DNA of 64,000 nucleotides from Notospermus geniculatus (taxonomy: Eukaryota > Nemertea > Pilidiophora > Heteronemertea > Lineidae), in NCBI GenBank assembly GCA_002633025.1, contig NMRB01000253.1, forward strand, positions 312,930 through 376,929, written 5' to 3'. The translations under genes and the position numbers were made by a program. The notes beneath the pieces were generated by a model. The model was given only the letters and a program-made list of their open reading frames with translations, did no database searches and was not told the origin of the DNA. Within the stretch, counting starts at the first letter, position 1. Every line of letters begins with the position of its first letter. Below are positions 1-12,285 of the stretch, piece after piece.

Positions 1-426
1 GAAATACTGGCAAGACATTGGAAAAAATATTATACATGCAAAAACATTACCTTATATCTGTACATTTGGGTGAGAAATTGCAATCTAAGAAGATAAGAAA
101 TTCATCAATTCTTTCATATTGACGATTTATATGAGTAATTGTCCCATACCAAGTGTTGTCCATTATTTTTGTGCCATTATTGAAAAGAGTCCTAGTCTGA
201 TATTTCTTATTTATGAGGTAAAGGGGATGAAAAACATAATGTTGCCAGAAAAGAAATTGGTGTTGTCCATTTGTGCAGAAAAGCTGTCAACGTAATAGCT
301 TTCCAATCCATCAAATCTCGTGTGGACAGTATGGACTTTGGAAAAAGTGGTATTTGTCAGCAGCATGTACCACAGGTTGGTTAGATAAGCAGCAACAAGT
401 ATTCTTGGCATGGGTGTACACTTATA
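1..426. other. Intergenic, nothing recognised
   Basis: No convincing coding exon, RNA gene or repeat was seen. Open frames here are short and without recognisable motifs. Confidence 0.5.
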
Positions 427-543
427 GGGCCGTATTCTAGAAGCTTCCTTAACTCGAAGGTTTACCTTTAAGCGTTTGTATTCTGCCCTGCAAACAATAG
501 CTAAAGTGGACCTAGATTTAAGGAGGCTTCTAAAATAGGGTCC
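427..543. mobile_element. Palindromic MITE, family 1 (GGGCCGTATTC ends)
   Basis: A 117-bp element with imperfect terminal inverted repeats: left end GGGCCGTATTCTAGAAGC, right end on the other strand GGACCCTATTTTAGAAGC. It is flanked on both sides by ATA, a likely 3-bp target duplication. Related copies lie at 5231-5349, 11563-11804 and 11576-11693. The TA-centred target and GG/CC ends suggest a PIF/Harbinger-like non-autonomous element; the superfamily is inference. No coding capacity. Confidence 0.7.
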
Positions 544-546
544 ATA

Positions 547-2853
547 GTCCCTGAGGAGCTCCAGGAGGACTTGGTTGGTGTTGGCTACGAGGACTTGGTT
601 GGTGTTGGTTACCTTCAGTGCAACCCATGCAGGGGCATAGCTAGCGGGGGAGGGGGGGGCAAGGAAGGCTTTCAAAATTCAAGCCCAAATTCAGGAATAT
701 GCCCAAAATACATTAGTCCATACACAAAAGGTCTCAATGTCTTGAATTTCCCACCCTTACTTCGACGATCCATAGTTCAGTTTTGATCACGATGACATTA
801 AAAACTCATTTCTCGACCATTTCCAAGGCGTCTACACAGGCGACACTTAAGGTGCACTTAATGGATTTCTTATCAAAAGGAAATGTGATGGAATACTTAA
901 ACATCGGACGACGAAAAGCCACAAAAATATCTATATATCGGTGGGCCCAAAATAGCTTAAAAAATAGAGGGCCCCTTTTAGGCATCTGTGCAATCGAGAG
1001 GCCTGTCTCTTTTGTTGGCATGCCTGAAAACAGGCCTTGAATATGCCTGTAACAGATATTATAATCGTGATGCTGGCTTCTCTAGTCTTGATTGGTTCAA
1101 TTATGCTACATGGTCCAGAGCCAAACAGCAAAACAGTGGCAGTTTGTAACTTTACATAAACAAGCACAGCATGACCGAGAGTGGCCCGGCTGCTCAACAT
1201 AAATAAAGCTCAAGAACACTATACCTGGCTCTCAGTTATGAAATACCTCCAGTGGAACTACCAGAAGGTAGACTTCTTGATACTGACACGACTGAGTGCG
1301 AGCCTGAAGGTAAACGTGACTGTGCATGCATTCTGGATGTACTGAGATTTGATGCACTGCAACCATCATGTTGGATGTGAGGTAGGTGAAACCACACGCA
1401 GTTGTCATGGATGACTCTTTCAACTACTACTTGGATCTGCTTCCAATGAGTTGTGTATTTTTCGAGGAGTTCGTTTAGATTTTGAAAAAAGTTTGCTACA
1501 GTGTGTTATTTGTCTTTCAGTAGCTTGATTGTGCACTCGGCATGTTCTTATTGGTGATTTTTTTTCAAGTGCATATTTCGATGAGTGCATGCATCAGCAT
1601 GAAGTTGCCATCATTTACATTATGTGTTCTCCAAAAGTGCCCTTCCCAAATTGTCAGGCTCCTTTCGTCTTATCTAATCCCTATGTCATTTTCAGTAATC
1701 CTGGTTGCGCACCATGATACTTAGTGATAGGAGGTCATGGTTTCTGAGGTTATTCGGTTGGCTCTCTGCGGTTCTCAATTTTGTCTAGCCTTGGAGGGGC
1801 CATGGAAATGTTGGCTATAGCTCTCCAGTTAATAGGGGTCATTTTGTTGGGATCAACATTCTGACACTAATTTGAGTGACTTTTCTGCGACATCCTCCTG
1901 GTAGTCAAATCCATTACTTAGTCTACCTAATGACTAGCCAAAAGCAACGGATTGAGTCCATGTGCAGATAAGGACTGACTGTTATCTATAACCACGCTAC
2001 ATCACTTCCCTTGGCAATCCTTCTATGAGGTTCGAAATCACTGACTAAATGATCAGAATGGCTGTGCGACAACCATTAGAAACAGCAAGAATGTGTAACA
2101 TTGATTGAATGGTTTACATCATGGTTTGCTCCGGATATTAGATGATGTGTGGTGAATAAAGATGCTCAAGATTTTTTGTAGGGTAGGCTGCAGTTTGTGG
2201 CATCATGGATCAGAAAAATAACTCTGCTGCATATTTGCGATTGTCTTGCGATCATCTTGTGTTGATCTTAGAAATGCAAGAAAATAGATGCCTGATTGAG
2301 CCACAACTTACTGGGCTTGTGGCAACTTTTCCAGACGATTTGTTGAGTGGTGATAATACAGCAAACAGTATGAAAAATCTCAACTTTGTCTTGTCATTAT
2401 TGCACTACTATTTAGCGGTGAGACTTCCTAAACTGTCAGAAAGTTGACATCAAACCGAAGCTAAGATACCAAAGCTATATAGAAACCATCTTAGTCATTC
2501 GAGATTACCATTTCTCGTAGTCATCACTCATCGTGCATCTGTCATGAAAAACAGACCTTCTACCCTGATCTTTGCACAGAGAAATTATCGCTAAAAGTTC
2601 TATGATTGGTGTTCGGATCCAGTTGCTTGTCATTGGAGTTGCCTCTATCTACCTAATATTGTGATAACTACCAACTGTTTCCCTGGTTTCAGATTATTCA
2701 TAGGTCTTGCCAAATGTGTGATGAGTGTCTCATATTCGAGGAATGTTTTATCTGCTCGAATTTCAAAGAATTCAATCTTCTGCACCTTGCAGATGTCTTG
2801 TGGTTGGGGCTTTGACAACATGAAACAGTTCTTTTTACCATGGCGCATGCCCT
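547..2853. other. Intergenic; one short direct repeat and a possible hAT-like end
   Basis: A 24-bp unit is directly repeated at 565-588 and 589-612. Just after it, near 632, a CAGGGGCATAGCTAG string resembles the end of a hAT element, but no matching opposite end was found. The rest shows nothing I can support. Confidence 0.45.
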
Positions 2854-3089
2854 ATAGACCATTCTCAAATTGACGTAAACGACAAAGATCTGCGCACTTC
2901 CGCCAAAATCTCAACCACAACCTCAGTCTGAAACTGAATTACGTAACATGGGCAACCTCACAACAGTGACGTCGAAGACATTGCGTCAGACTCGACCATT
3001 GCTGAATCATGGATGGCGTATCGAGGTTCTGTTTGAGGTTTCGGCGGAAGTACGCAGATCTGCTAAAATTTAATTCGAGAATCGTCTGT
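2854..3089. mobile_element. Palindromic MITE, family 2 (ATAGACC ends)
   Basis: A 236-bp element whose two halves are inverted copies. Its ends are ATAGACCATTCTC and, on the other strand, ACAGACGATTCTCG. The arms contain the hallmark GATCTGCGCACTTCCGCC and a degraded TGACG/TGCGTCA core. Two better preserved relatives are at 55456-55702 and 56988-57255. Non-coding. Confidence 0.75.
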
Positions 3090-4449
3090 AAATAGAGACT
3101 AATACTAAGGTCACAGTTGTGAAGTAAAGTTCTTCGAATGTCAAAATGCTCCCTGATGAAGTATGTACATTCTTGTCACATCCATTTCTGGTTCTCAAAA
3201 GAAGTTTCCATCATACCCGTGGGACTGACTCCAAACCCAATGGCTTACTGATGACTGAAAAGATTTAAAAGTGATGCTGACTTTCTCCATATGAAATAGC
3301 TAAAGAAAAAGAAAGCTTTGAAATTATTGCTGTTCCCATGATGAAGACTTAGAAAAACTAAACTCATTTTGAGTTCATGATTCCTTCCACAAACAAGCTG
3401 TGAATCTCCATTAGCAGAGAGTTCTTCAGGAAACCAAAACATTTTATAGTAAGTGGTGGTATTCTCTTTTAGAAAACCCAACATATTAAAAGATTCTTCA
3501 TACCCAATACTGTAATTTACATGCAACTATATTCATGAAAGTAATAGAGATTTTGCATCTTGCTGAACAGCATCAACCATTGTAGCCTACATGTACCGTA
3601 TATTTCTAGTCCCCGTTGACCAATGGAATTAATCTTTAATCTTTGGTGTGGTGACCCCAGGAAGCATCAAGTAAATGCAAACTGCATGATCAGATTTACT
3701 GACTTCTTTGACTTTCAGACATTCTTGCAAATTGGGATGAGATTGACAGTTGGTTGATCATGGACCTGATGCATTGGATGTTACATTCACTCCATAATCA
3801 ATCATGCCAATAGTATCTTTAGCTTTATTTGCACAGATTATCAAAAACAAACATTAGTCGATGAAGAAGAATGGCCTTTAGAAATTCCCTTGACCATTGA
3901 ATTTAAAATGGGAAGTGTAATTCAATGTTACTCAATCGATGGATTATTACTTGGCTACACATGCCCGATACATCGAGAAAATAGGCTAACCTGAGCTGAC
4001 CGGTAATTAGAAGTCTCTGACATTTCAGCAACATTCAGAGGTTGTGAAGTTACTCTTCAAAGGACTTTCATGTCCAATATTGAAACGTGCATCATATCGA
4101 TTGACTTTTTGTAGGCTATTGCAAACTTCGTCCTTATTCTAGAATATCTCAAGTTTGGTCCTGATTTTCCTTGGTAACGTCCTTCGCTTTCTTGGCTGAC
4201 CATGCCAACAACACCATTATTGCTTAGCAAGGCCATAAACCATTTATTGTTTCCCAGAGTCTCTCAGTTGCCAGCAATGAAAATGTCTCAGTCTTTATTG
4301 TTCGTACATTCGCTGAAGCAATAACAATCCCCTCATCAAGTTGTATAATTTATATGTACGGGTATGCTATTTGTTAGCGTGCCTCCCAGTTGGGTCTGAC
4401 TGAAGTGGGTAAAATGGTAAATTCTTGCTTTACGCATACCAAAACTGTC
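3090..4449. other. Intergenic, nothing recognised
   Basis: AT-rich sequence without a supported exon or repeat. Confidence 0.5.
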
Positions 4450-4452
4450 TTT

Positions 4453-4689
4453 AGCCTAGTTCATACTTCGCTGCAAGACCATCGGCGTCCAACACATGAT
4501 CAAATCTGGACGCCGACTTCGCGAAGTTGATTCATATTCCAGCGTACTGTAGTGACGGCGACTGGTTAAGAAATGACCCTACAGCCTCGCAATCGGATGC
4601 CGACCAAATCGCACGACACGGTCAGCATCGAACGCAAGATCACGCGTCGGTCGCCGGCGATGGTTGTGCGTCGAAGTATGAATTAGGCT
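4453..4689. mobile_element. 237-bp element with AGCCTARTTCATACTTCG termini
   Basis: The left end AGCCTAGTTCATACTTCG is mirrored at the right end by AGCCTAATTCATACTTCG on the other strand. TTT lies directly outside both ends (4450-4452, 4690-4692), consistent with a 3-bp target duplication. The interior is clearly GC-richer than its surroundings. It is probably a non-autonomous DNA transposon; the superfamily is not determined. Confidence 0.7.
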
Positions 4690-4692
4690 TTT

Positions 4693-5080
4693 GTTGAGTC
4701 GAAAGAATCAGAAAGGTTGGATGGCAAATTCTCGCTGTTGTTATTGGATGACCTGCTTATTGCTCTTTAATACTCATACTCTTTTATGACTAGAATTCTT
4801 TAAAAATTTCCTCAATGTTTCGTTGGATGTTCTCCTTTTGATGTCTTCCATCAATATAGCAGTTCAATATGTGATCATTACAGTGGAACAATCAATGTGG
4901 TAATCCATTATTCATCATTATCAGTCATCAAATCATCAGAGAATCATCCGATAAAATCGCTTCATTGAACTGCCTGTCCTGATAGCAACGTGCTTGATAC
5001 CTTGCAATAATCTACTTTTGTCTGATCAATTGCCAAAAATCCATTATCCTATTACTAGACTAATGATTTATTTTCTATTA
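4693..5080. other. Intergenic, nothing recognised
   Basis: AT-rich, no supported feature. It ends where the large duplication begins. Confidence 0.5.
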
Positions 5081-5230
5081 GTTTCATGATGGTATGCATG
5101 ATTTGGAGGTTATATTCTCTCTGCTGTTCATATTGTGTCTATATACATTGTAAGTGTGTTTAGGCCTGACTAAATCAGTGCAAATTTCCTGCAGTTTCCC
5201 ATGTTCTGTTATGTACAAAAACCACATTCT

Positions 5231-5349
5231 GGCCCGAAGTTTAGAATACTCCTCAACGGAAAGCAGTTCCTCAAGGCTATTGTTCTCCTGTTGAGAACAA
5301 TAGCCTTGAGGAACTCCTTTACGTTAAGGAGCATTCAAAAATACGGGCC
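5231..5349. mobile_element. Palindromic MITE, family 1 (older, shared copy)
   Basis: An inverted-repeat element running from GGCCCGAAGTTTAGAATAC to its mirror ending ACGGGCC, with TCT just outside both ends. The central arms pair over CCTCAAGGCTATTGTTCTC. It is present in both duplication copies, so it predates the duplication. In copy B the same element is interrupted by a younger relative. Confidence 0.75.
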
Positions 5350-7986
5350 TCTGTGTTTGCATGTTTCATAGGTTTTGACTTTATTGGGATTTTATTGGGC
5401 AAAGATGTGACGATCCCCTCACCTGGCCAGCAAAACTTTCTCACAGGAATCGCAACTTGAAGACTGTCAGGGGTTAATTCTCTGAACTTTTGGACGAACA
5501 TGACATTGACACCACATGCAGCTGCTACATTGTGCATTTTCTAATAAAAAGCATGCAATATTCTAGGATGACAGCTCAACCCAACAGCTCAATTGAGCTA
5601 AGGTTACTTTTGACAGGAAGTCCGTGCTCCATCCCAATGGATCCAACATGGCTGATGATTTCCTCTCTCGAGTGGAGTATTAGATTCATGCCACTTGACA
5701 TTGTCTATTTCGTTTTGATGGCAATTGCGTACTGCCAATTAGAAGTGCATTGAGAGTATAAGCACAGGGGGCAGGGCGGGGCTGGTATTCGCATCACTTT
5801 GGTGTGTATCATGAGAGAAAGGACTCCTTTTAGTGCAAGGCCCTTATCCTTCAGAAAAACTCCCCTAATCTGAAAAGTGCCTCATCAAAATCCATATTTT
5901 CAATTTATTTGCTGTTGTTTTTGAAGCATGCCTTTGTTGAGTGGCAGTGTGTGTTTACCGAGTCAACATAATCCTGTTGAGTAGTGGAATGCATCATCTG
6001 GTGTCACATCCATCTTATGCTATACCCTGGGAGTTTGACGCTTTGTGTTGAAGATTTCCCAACGAGGTACTTTTAAAGGAGCACAGTATTGGATCTCAAA
6101 TGCGTTATTTGGCTGCCGACATAGAGGGAGCCTCCTAGCAGCAGGAAGATGAACTACAAAAATGCATTACAAAATCCTAGTAAATCGGGTCAATTCGCCG
6201 ACAACGTAGTTAGTCCCTGGGTTGGAGAGTGGCGCGGTATCGTCGGCTGTCGAGAAAAAGTGGCAATACCGTGGTCCTTTAACTGATGGACATTTCACCC
6301 TAATTCTATGTTAATGGGGCAGGGGCTGGGATGTGCGACACATATACCAGCAGACTGTACCTTTAAAAAAAAGAGTCCGCATACTGGCTTTGTCCTGGTT
6401 CCAGTCCTAATATTTGCCCGTTTACCAAGTTTTTCATTGCTTGCTTTTATGTGGGCTGATGTCAATTTCTTTTCTATATACCATATCCTGTTTCGGGTTG
6501 AGCAAAGAATTCCTTGGAAGGACAAGTGTTATAGCAGGAAATATGAAATTTGAAACCAAGTGGCTGCAGTGACTTTGGGTGTGATCTTTCCTTTCTGATT
6601 TAAGGTTAGCACAATGAGTCAGTTGACTTACCACATGACTTTCAACATGTAGCACTTTTAATGTGAGAGTTCAGAAGAGCTGCCGTTGTTTCCTTTACCA
6701 AGAGATGAAACTGGATGAAATAATCCTACGTCGGATCATGATGGTGAAACTGACATTCTTTGAAGTGTTCCCCCCTCTATCTCAAGGGTATGCAGACCAA
6801 GAATCAAACCCAATACCTCTTAGGATTGTCCCAATCTGATGATAAATCATGACATCATGTATACAGACAGACAGTCATATTCTGTACTCACCAATACTTG
6901 TCAGATCCAAACTATTTTAACATTATTTATTGGAAATAACTGCTTATTGCTCAGTGCATTGGCACCAGATTAAATGTTGTAATTTGCAATTTCAGTCCCA
7001 GGGCCTTCTTCACTGGTACTACACTGTTGGAAAATTTGGGCATCTACGATCCATAGAGGCCCATGATGGTTCGGCCGTGCAGTCAGTTACCTCCAATTCA
7101 CCAAATCAGACAGCCTCTTCAAGCTTCAATTTGGTGAAATCCTGATTGTCTTATATTTGAAATGTGATACATACATGTGGTTTTTGATCACAAATCGCAG
7201 TGAAATTTTGGATGATACTGAAAGGAAGTCCCAAATTATTGCATTATTGCTATCATTCAAAATTGGATGATTATCACAAATAAATTCTAATATGAATGTT
7301 GTGTCTCTAAAAATCATTACGTTGGAAAAAAACAATCGCTTCATTTCCACAGGAAATGGATAATGGTAGGATGAGTTGGCATGGCTGTCATTCCATACAG
7401 TCTCTGTCTAGTTCCAGTTGATTCCAATTGACGTGATATTTAGATACATGCCAATTAACTGAAATTTACAAGTGCGTGATTATCGGGAAAATTTTTATGG
7501 AGACATTTTTCTACGCAGATAAATCTGAGAGTCTGGCAATGCATGGTAAATTCATCAGCTAACTTATTCATGTCATTGGTTGCATTGTATGAATTCACCA
7601 TTGCATTGGAGATTCTTGAGTTCCCAAATGCTACCAGTATGACCTGATCAATCTAAGCGCAGTGTTATGTTGTTATCGCCCAAAGTGAACGTCTATTATC
7701 ATGTGTTGCCTAATATGCTCCTTCGATACAGTGCGGTGAGATTTCGAGCATGTTCTGTCTATCCCTTGTGGCAAATTAGTTATTACTGCCAATCTAGTTT
7801 GTGGGCAAGGGCAATGTGTCAAGTTGCAACCCTTGAAGTAGATTTTGTAACAATTAATCCCGAGAGGAATTTTCACATCAGCAGTATTTATGGTTTATTG
7901 TCTACACATCTATACTTGGCTTCCTATCTTTACAATAGAAACTCAACTGAAAGCACTTTCTTGTGTCCATACAGTATGCACCAAAC

Positions 7987-8243
7987 AATTTTATTGTCCT
8001 CCCCCTTCTCACCATTCAACCACCAGTACAACTTGGTGCAGTTTTATTGTCCTCCCTTCTCACCATTCAACCACCAGTACAACTTGGTGCAGTTTTATTG
8101 TCCTCCCTTCTCACAATTCAACCACCAGTACAACTTGGTGCAGTTTTATTGTCCTCCCTTCTCACAATTCAACCACCAGTACAACTTGGTGCAGTTTTAT
8201 TGTCCTCCCTTCTCACAATTCAACCACTAGTACAACTTGGTGC
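7987..8243. repeat. 51-bp minisatellite, five copies
   Basis: Five head-to-tail units of 51 bp, each containing GTTTTATTGTCCTCCCTTCT and ending near ACAACTTGGTGCA. Because 51 is a multiple of 3 and the unit lacks stops, all three forward frames stay open and give 17-residue repeats. That is a by-product, not evidence of a protein. Copy B holds four units before a gap and two after an interruption, so the array differs in length between copies. Confidence 0.92.
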
Positions 8244-8400
8244 TCATGTATCGATGCATGTTTGGAGCAATTTATGCAATTTCCATGGCTCAACAAAATC
8301 CACAACTCTCATGATATGTTTCATAAATGCTTACTCCAAATTGCGTGTCAGGGGAACTCAGGGCTGCTTTTCAGATAGAATGGATGTATGACTGGTAATT

Positions 8401-8429
8401 AAGACCGCCCCCATCAATGGGGCGGTCTT
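8401..8429. repeat. Perfect GC-rich hairpin
   Basis: An 11-bp perfect stem (AAGACCGCCCC with GGGGCGGTCTT) around a 7-nt loop. It lies exactly where copies A and B of the duplication stop matching. It looks like a bacterial terminator in shape only. Here it more likely marks the edge of an insertion or rearrangement. Confidence 0.6.
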
Positions 8430-10274
8430 CCTTGTTTTTACTGAATTTCTCTCTCTGGATCTCTCCATCCAATCTGCGGTTTCAGCAGAAACTTGGTACA
8501 TATTATTATATACCCCTAGGTCAGATGACCTATGACACCAAGTTTCGGTCTGATTCGATTCTTAGCTTGGCCACCAGGTGGCAAAAATGAAAACTCAACT
8601 TCTAATAATTCCTCAGCTCATGTCTGGATCGTCTCCAAATTTTCACCATCGGTACATGACATGTAAAGGCTTTTTGATTTGCCCTACTTTTCAAGGCCAC
8701 AGAGGTCAAAGTTCAAAATTTTGTCATTTGGTGGCACGTTTTGTGGCTGTTTTGACCTGGTAGCTTCTAACTCGGTGTGATCAGGTGTCTGGGTACCCTC
8801 TGTACCTGGAACTCAAGGCTTGCCCGAGAACATTTCGATTTAACATTTGTCATTTGTTCTTCTGGTACATTCACACAGCTGAGCACATGGTGTATAGACC
8901 ATTTCATTCATCAGCTGGACCAGATGGCTCTGTTTGACAGCTTCTCTGTTGGCATTCATGTCTCAAGTCAGTGTCTTTATAACTCCTTCTACTGATGCTA
9001 TTCAGCAAAGGGGAAGAGTTGTTCACACCAAGAAGGTTAAGATGAACCATGTAAATGTAGATATGAAGCTGCATTAGACCCATAAAGAAATGATGCTGCT
9101 CTCAAATGGTATAGAGGAGGTCTTCAGAAGACCAAAGGAGGACTCGAAGGAGCTTCTTTTTGGGATGTTCTGTGGAAGAAGAGTAACTCTTGTGACACAT
9201 GATGCTCAGCTTTTTTGCATGATTGTACATGTAGATGTACTGTACTGTACAGCATTTTTCAGCACAAACGTACAAGAAACAAGCCTGGTGGCGACAGGGG
9301 TTCATTATGTCGAATAAGCATGGTTGGGGAGAGGGGAGGAATGTGGAGGAAGTGGTGACTGTACACTCACTGCACACGAATCTCACGGGAAAAGCTTGGC
9401 TAACAAGTGAACGCAGGGGTGGCTACGACGCGACCACGCAATACCCAGCGCTCATAGCGGACAAATCATGGAACTACACTTTGTACACAAGCTCGGTGAG
9501 AAATCGCCAAAATTTGTACCTTTGCTGATGTTTGTTCGTACTGCCCAACTAATCAGGTCGAAAGCTAGTGGTACACTATCACCAGACGCAATATGACGTT
9601 AAAATACCGTAAAATAAGGCCGTAAACGTCAAGGAAAGCTGAGTTGACGTATAAAAATAGCTTCAAAAGTGGTGTGAAAATAGGGGTCCATTTGGTCGCA
9701 GCTAGTGCTCCAAGTGGCTCCATAGCGAACCAAAAACTGACTAACTGCTACCATGCACTCACTAATAACATCATTAGCTGCGATACTGTCTTGATATGAA
9801 AGTGAGTGGTTTCACCCACATCATTCCACTCCAGCACATCATTTGGCTGCGAGACTGTCTTTATAGGAAACAAGTGGTTTCGCACGTACCGTATCTTAAA
9901 AAGAGCTATCGATCAGATCGGATCCAAGTACTTCCATCCTGGTTCTCATATTATCAGATAATTACAACACGATTTGCACTGTAAATTTACTTAGTGAATT
10001 TCTGTATGCGCGCAGTGCTGGGGTCAATTTTGCCATGATGTTGGGATCTCTAGCTATGGTGGATGCCGTGTGGAAGAAAACAGGTGACTATTTATTGGAA
10101 ATAACGTCAATGTTTCCAAGTTGTATCATATGATTCAGCATGTCATGCTGAATCTAATTTGACCGTTATGTGACCGTCATTTTTCCAATAATTGACTGAT
10201 TATTAAGGAGTGCAACAGTATCGGCAGCAAACAGTGTCTGTATTTTGAATCAACAGACACCCATCCTTACTAAA

Positions 10275-10701
10275 GCTGAATCGGTTAATGTCGTCCTGGG
10301 TACACCTCATTATTACCCAGGGTAATCCTGGGTAATCCTTTTTGTTACCCAGGATCGTCCTGGGTACAAATAAGGTACCTTAACATTACCCAGTTTTAAA
10401 ATCCGCACCATAGGATGGAATAGATTGTAAATACGACAGTAATATCGCGGTCTTTAACGCGAGTTGCCATTCTGACAGCTGCTGACAATCACCACGTCAA
10501 AATGCACGTGTATAAATTCGTGGCGGGCTAGAATAAGACGGTACCGTACTCGAGCGCAAGTGGAGAATGGCGCGGATTTCAAACTGGGTAATGTTAAGGT
10601 ACCTTATTTATACCCAGGATCGTCCTGGGTAACAAAAAGGATTACCCAGAATACCCAGGGTAATAATGAGGTGTACCCAGGACGACATTAACCGATTCAG
10701 C
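10275..10701. mobile_element. 427-bp palindromic transposon with 9-bp target duplication
   Basis: Long terminal inverted repeats of about 125 bp start with GCTGAATCGGTTAATGTCG and contain several CCTGGGTA / TACCCAGG iterations. The element is bounded by CTTACTAAA at 10266-10274 and again at 10702-10710. Copy B has the uninterrupted site with a single CTTACTAAA (around 18870), so this is a proven insertion relative to copy B. A 9-bp duplication is typical of Mutator-like elements; that assignment is inference because no transposase is encoded. Confidence 0.92.
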
Positions 10702-11253
10702 CTTACTAAATACTATCAAATAGCTCTGTTATCCTCAGAAATGGAATTCACGGCATCAAGTTGACAGATTCATGTACCCCACTACCATAAAAAAAGTTGC
10801 AGCCCCTGCTGCCTATTACATAAAGCCAAAATTCAGGCAGTGAAAGACATCTGGTGGCAACACATGAAGTGTATCCCTCAGTTACTTCATCATTCGCAGT
10901 TATGTTTGATTCCTTTATGCTATCATCTTGTGAATGCTAGATACCGGTACTGGAAACCAGCGATTGTCTTTCATTGCACGTCAGGTATGAAGATCTGGTT
11001 TACAGATATAACCGGTACCAGGAGTTAAAAGGGTTAAAGCAAAAAGATTGTTAGGCTTACATTTTGCGATACAGTTTCAAGCTTTACAAGATACCAAGAT
11101 GATTTACTTACCTAGATAGGCCTTTTTACCAAGATAACCTATTTTTTTTGAGTCTTGTGGACTTCGCACATCAAAGTGGTCTGTGTGAAGTACTGTCTGT
11201 TCCTGTTTATCTTTTGGAAATCCTGGTCAGTGACACGTACAGATATTTTTATG

Positions 11254-11261
11254 TAGGCCTA
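11254..11261. other. TAGGCCTA micro-insertion (copy A only)
   Basis: Copy A reads TATG-TAGGCCTA-TCTTTATG, while copy B (around 19420) reads TATG-TA-TCTTTATG. The difference is exactly six bases, turning a TA into TA-GGCC-TA. An independent identical event is at 41654-41661. Confidence 0.8.
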
Positions 11262-11562
11262 TCTTTATGTTGATAACAAGACTTGAGTGACTGTGACTTA
11301 CGTCAGTATTTCAGTTAAAAATGAAATGGTCCATGGACCATGTGCTCACCGGGTTGGACATAATAGTCTAATGACAGAGGGATGACCAATCTGGGTCAAG
11401 TCATTTCCGAAGTTTCATGATGGTATGCATGATTTGGAGGTTATATTCTCTCTGCTGTTCATATTGTGTCTATATACATTGTAAGTGTGTTTAGGCCTGA
11501 CTATAAATCAGTACAAATTTCCTGCAGTTTCCATGTTCTGTTATGTACAAAAACCACATTCT

Positions 11563-11804
11563 GGCCCAAAGTTTAGGGTCGTATTTTAGAACATTCCTAA
11601 GTTAAGGTCGACCTTAAGTCTATTGTAAAACCATCGAGAACAATAGATTTAAGGTGGACCTTAATATTAAGGAGCGTTGTAAAATATGGCCCCTAGAATA
11701 CTCCTCAACGGAAAGGAGTTCCTCAAGCCTATTGTTCTCCTGTTGAGAACAATAGCCGCCTTGAGGAACTCCTTTACGTTGAGGAGCATTCTAAAATACG
11801 GGCC
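11563..11804. mobile_element. Family 1 MITE, interrupted copy
   Basis: Counterpart of 5231-5349. The left end GGCCCAAAGTTTA is separated from the rest by a 118-bp insertion at 11576-11693. The right end ACGGGCC is at 11804, and TCT flanks remain on both sides. Confidence 0.75.
11576..11693. mobile_element. Family 1 MITE nested inside an older relative
   Basis: A 118-bp palindrome with ends GGGTCGTATTTTAGAAC and, on the other strand, GGGGCCATATTTTACAAC. TA lies on both sides (11574-11575 and 11694-11695). Copy A has one TA and no insertion at the matching place (AGTTTAGAATACTCC near 5240), proving insertion into TA. Confidence 0.9.
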
Positions 11805-12285
11805 TCTGTGTTCGCATATTTCATACGTTTTGACTTATTGAGATTTTATTGGGCAAAGATGTGACGATCCCCTCACCTGGCCAGCAAAAACTTTCTCACA
11901 GGAATCGCAACTTGAAGACTCTCAGGGGTTAATTCTCTGAACTTTTGGACGAACATGACATTGACGCCACATGCAGCTGCTACATTGTGCATTTTCTAAT
12001 AAAAAGCATGCAATATTCTAGGATGACAGCTCAACCGAACAGCTCAATTGAGCTAAGGTTACTTTTGACAGGAAGTCCGTCCTCCATCCCAATGGATCCA
12101 ACATGGCTGATGATTTCCTCTCTTGAGTGGAGTATTAGATTCATGCCAATTGCTTCTACTTGACATTGTCTATTTCGTTTTGATGGCAATTGCGTACTGC
12201 CAATTAGAAGTGCATTGAGAGTATAAGCACAGGGGGCACAGGGCGGGGCTGGTATTCGCATCACTTTGGTGTGTATGAGAGAAAG

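Larger units (their letters stand above)
5081..11320. repeat. Tandem segmental duplication 1, copy A (~6.2 kb)
   Basis: From GTTTCATGATGGTATGCATG at 5081 to about 11320, this segment reappears in the same order and orientation at 11412-19480. Identity is very high in the middle (about 5890-7300 against 12670-14090, only a handful of differences seen) and lower in the flanks. Copy A alone carries the 427-bp element at 10275-10701 and the sequence at about 8397-8935. No convincing exon was found inside it. Open frames over the minisatellite at 7987-8243 result from a repeat period divisible by three. Either a recent duplication or two haplotypes assembled in series. Confidence 0.9.

Noticed and set aside
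7667-8391. Overlapping 142-187-codon open frames with 17-residue repeats
   Set aside because: They arise from the 51-bp minisatellite, which is open in all three forward frames. No frame is favoured and none has a recognisable domain.
8401-8429. Rho-independent terminator-like hairpin
   Set aside because: The context is eukaryotic and intergenic with no T-tract; shape alone is not function.
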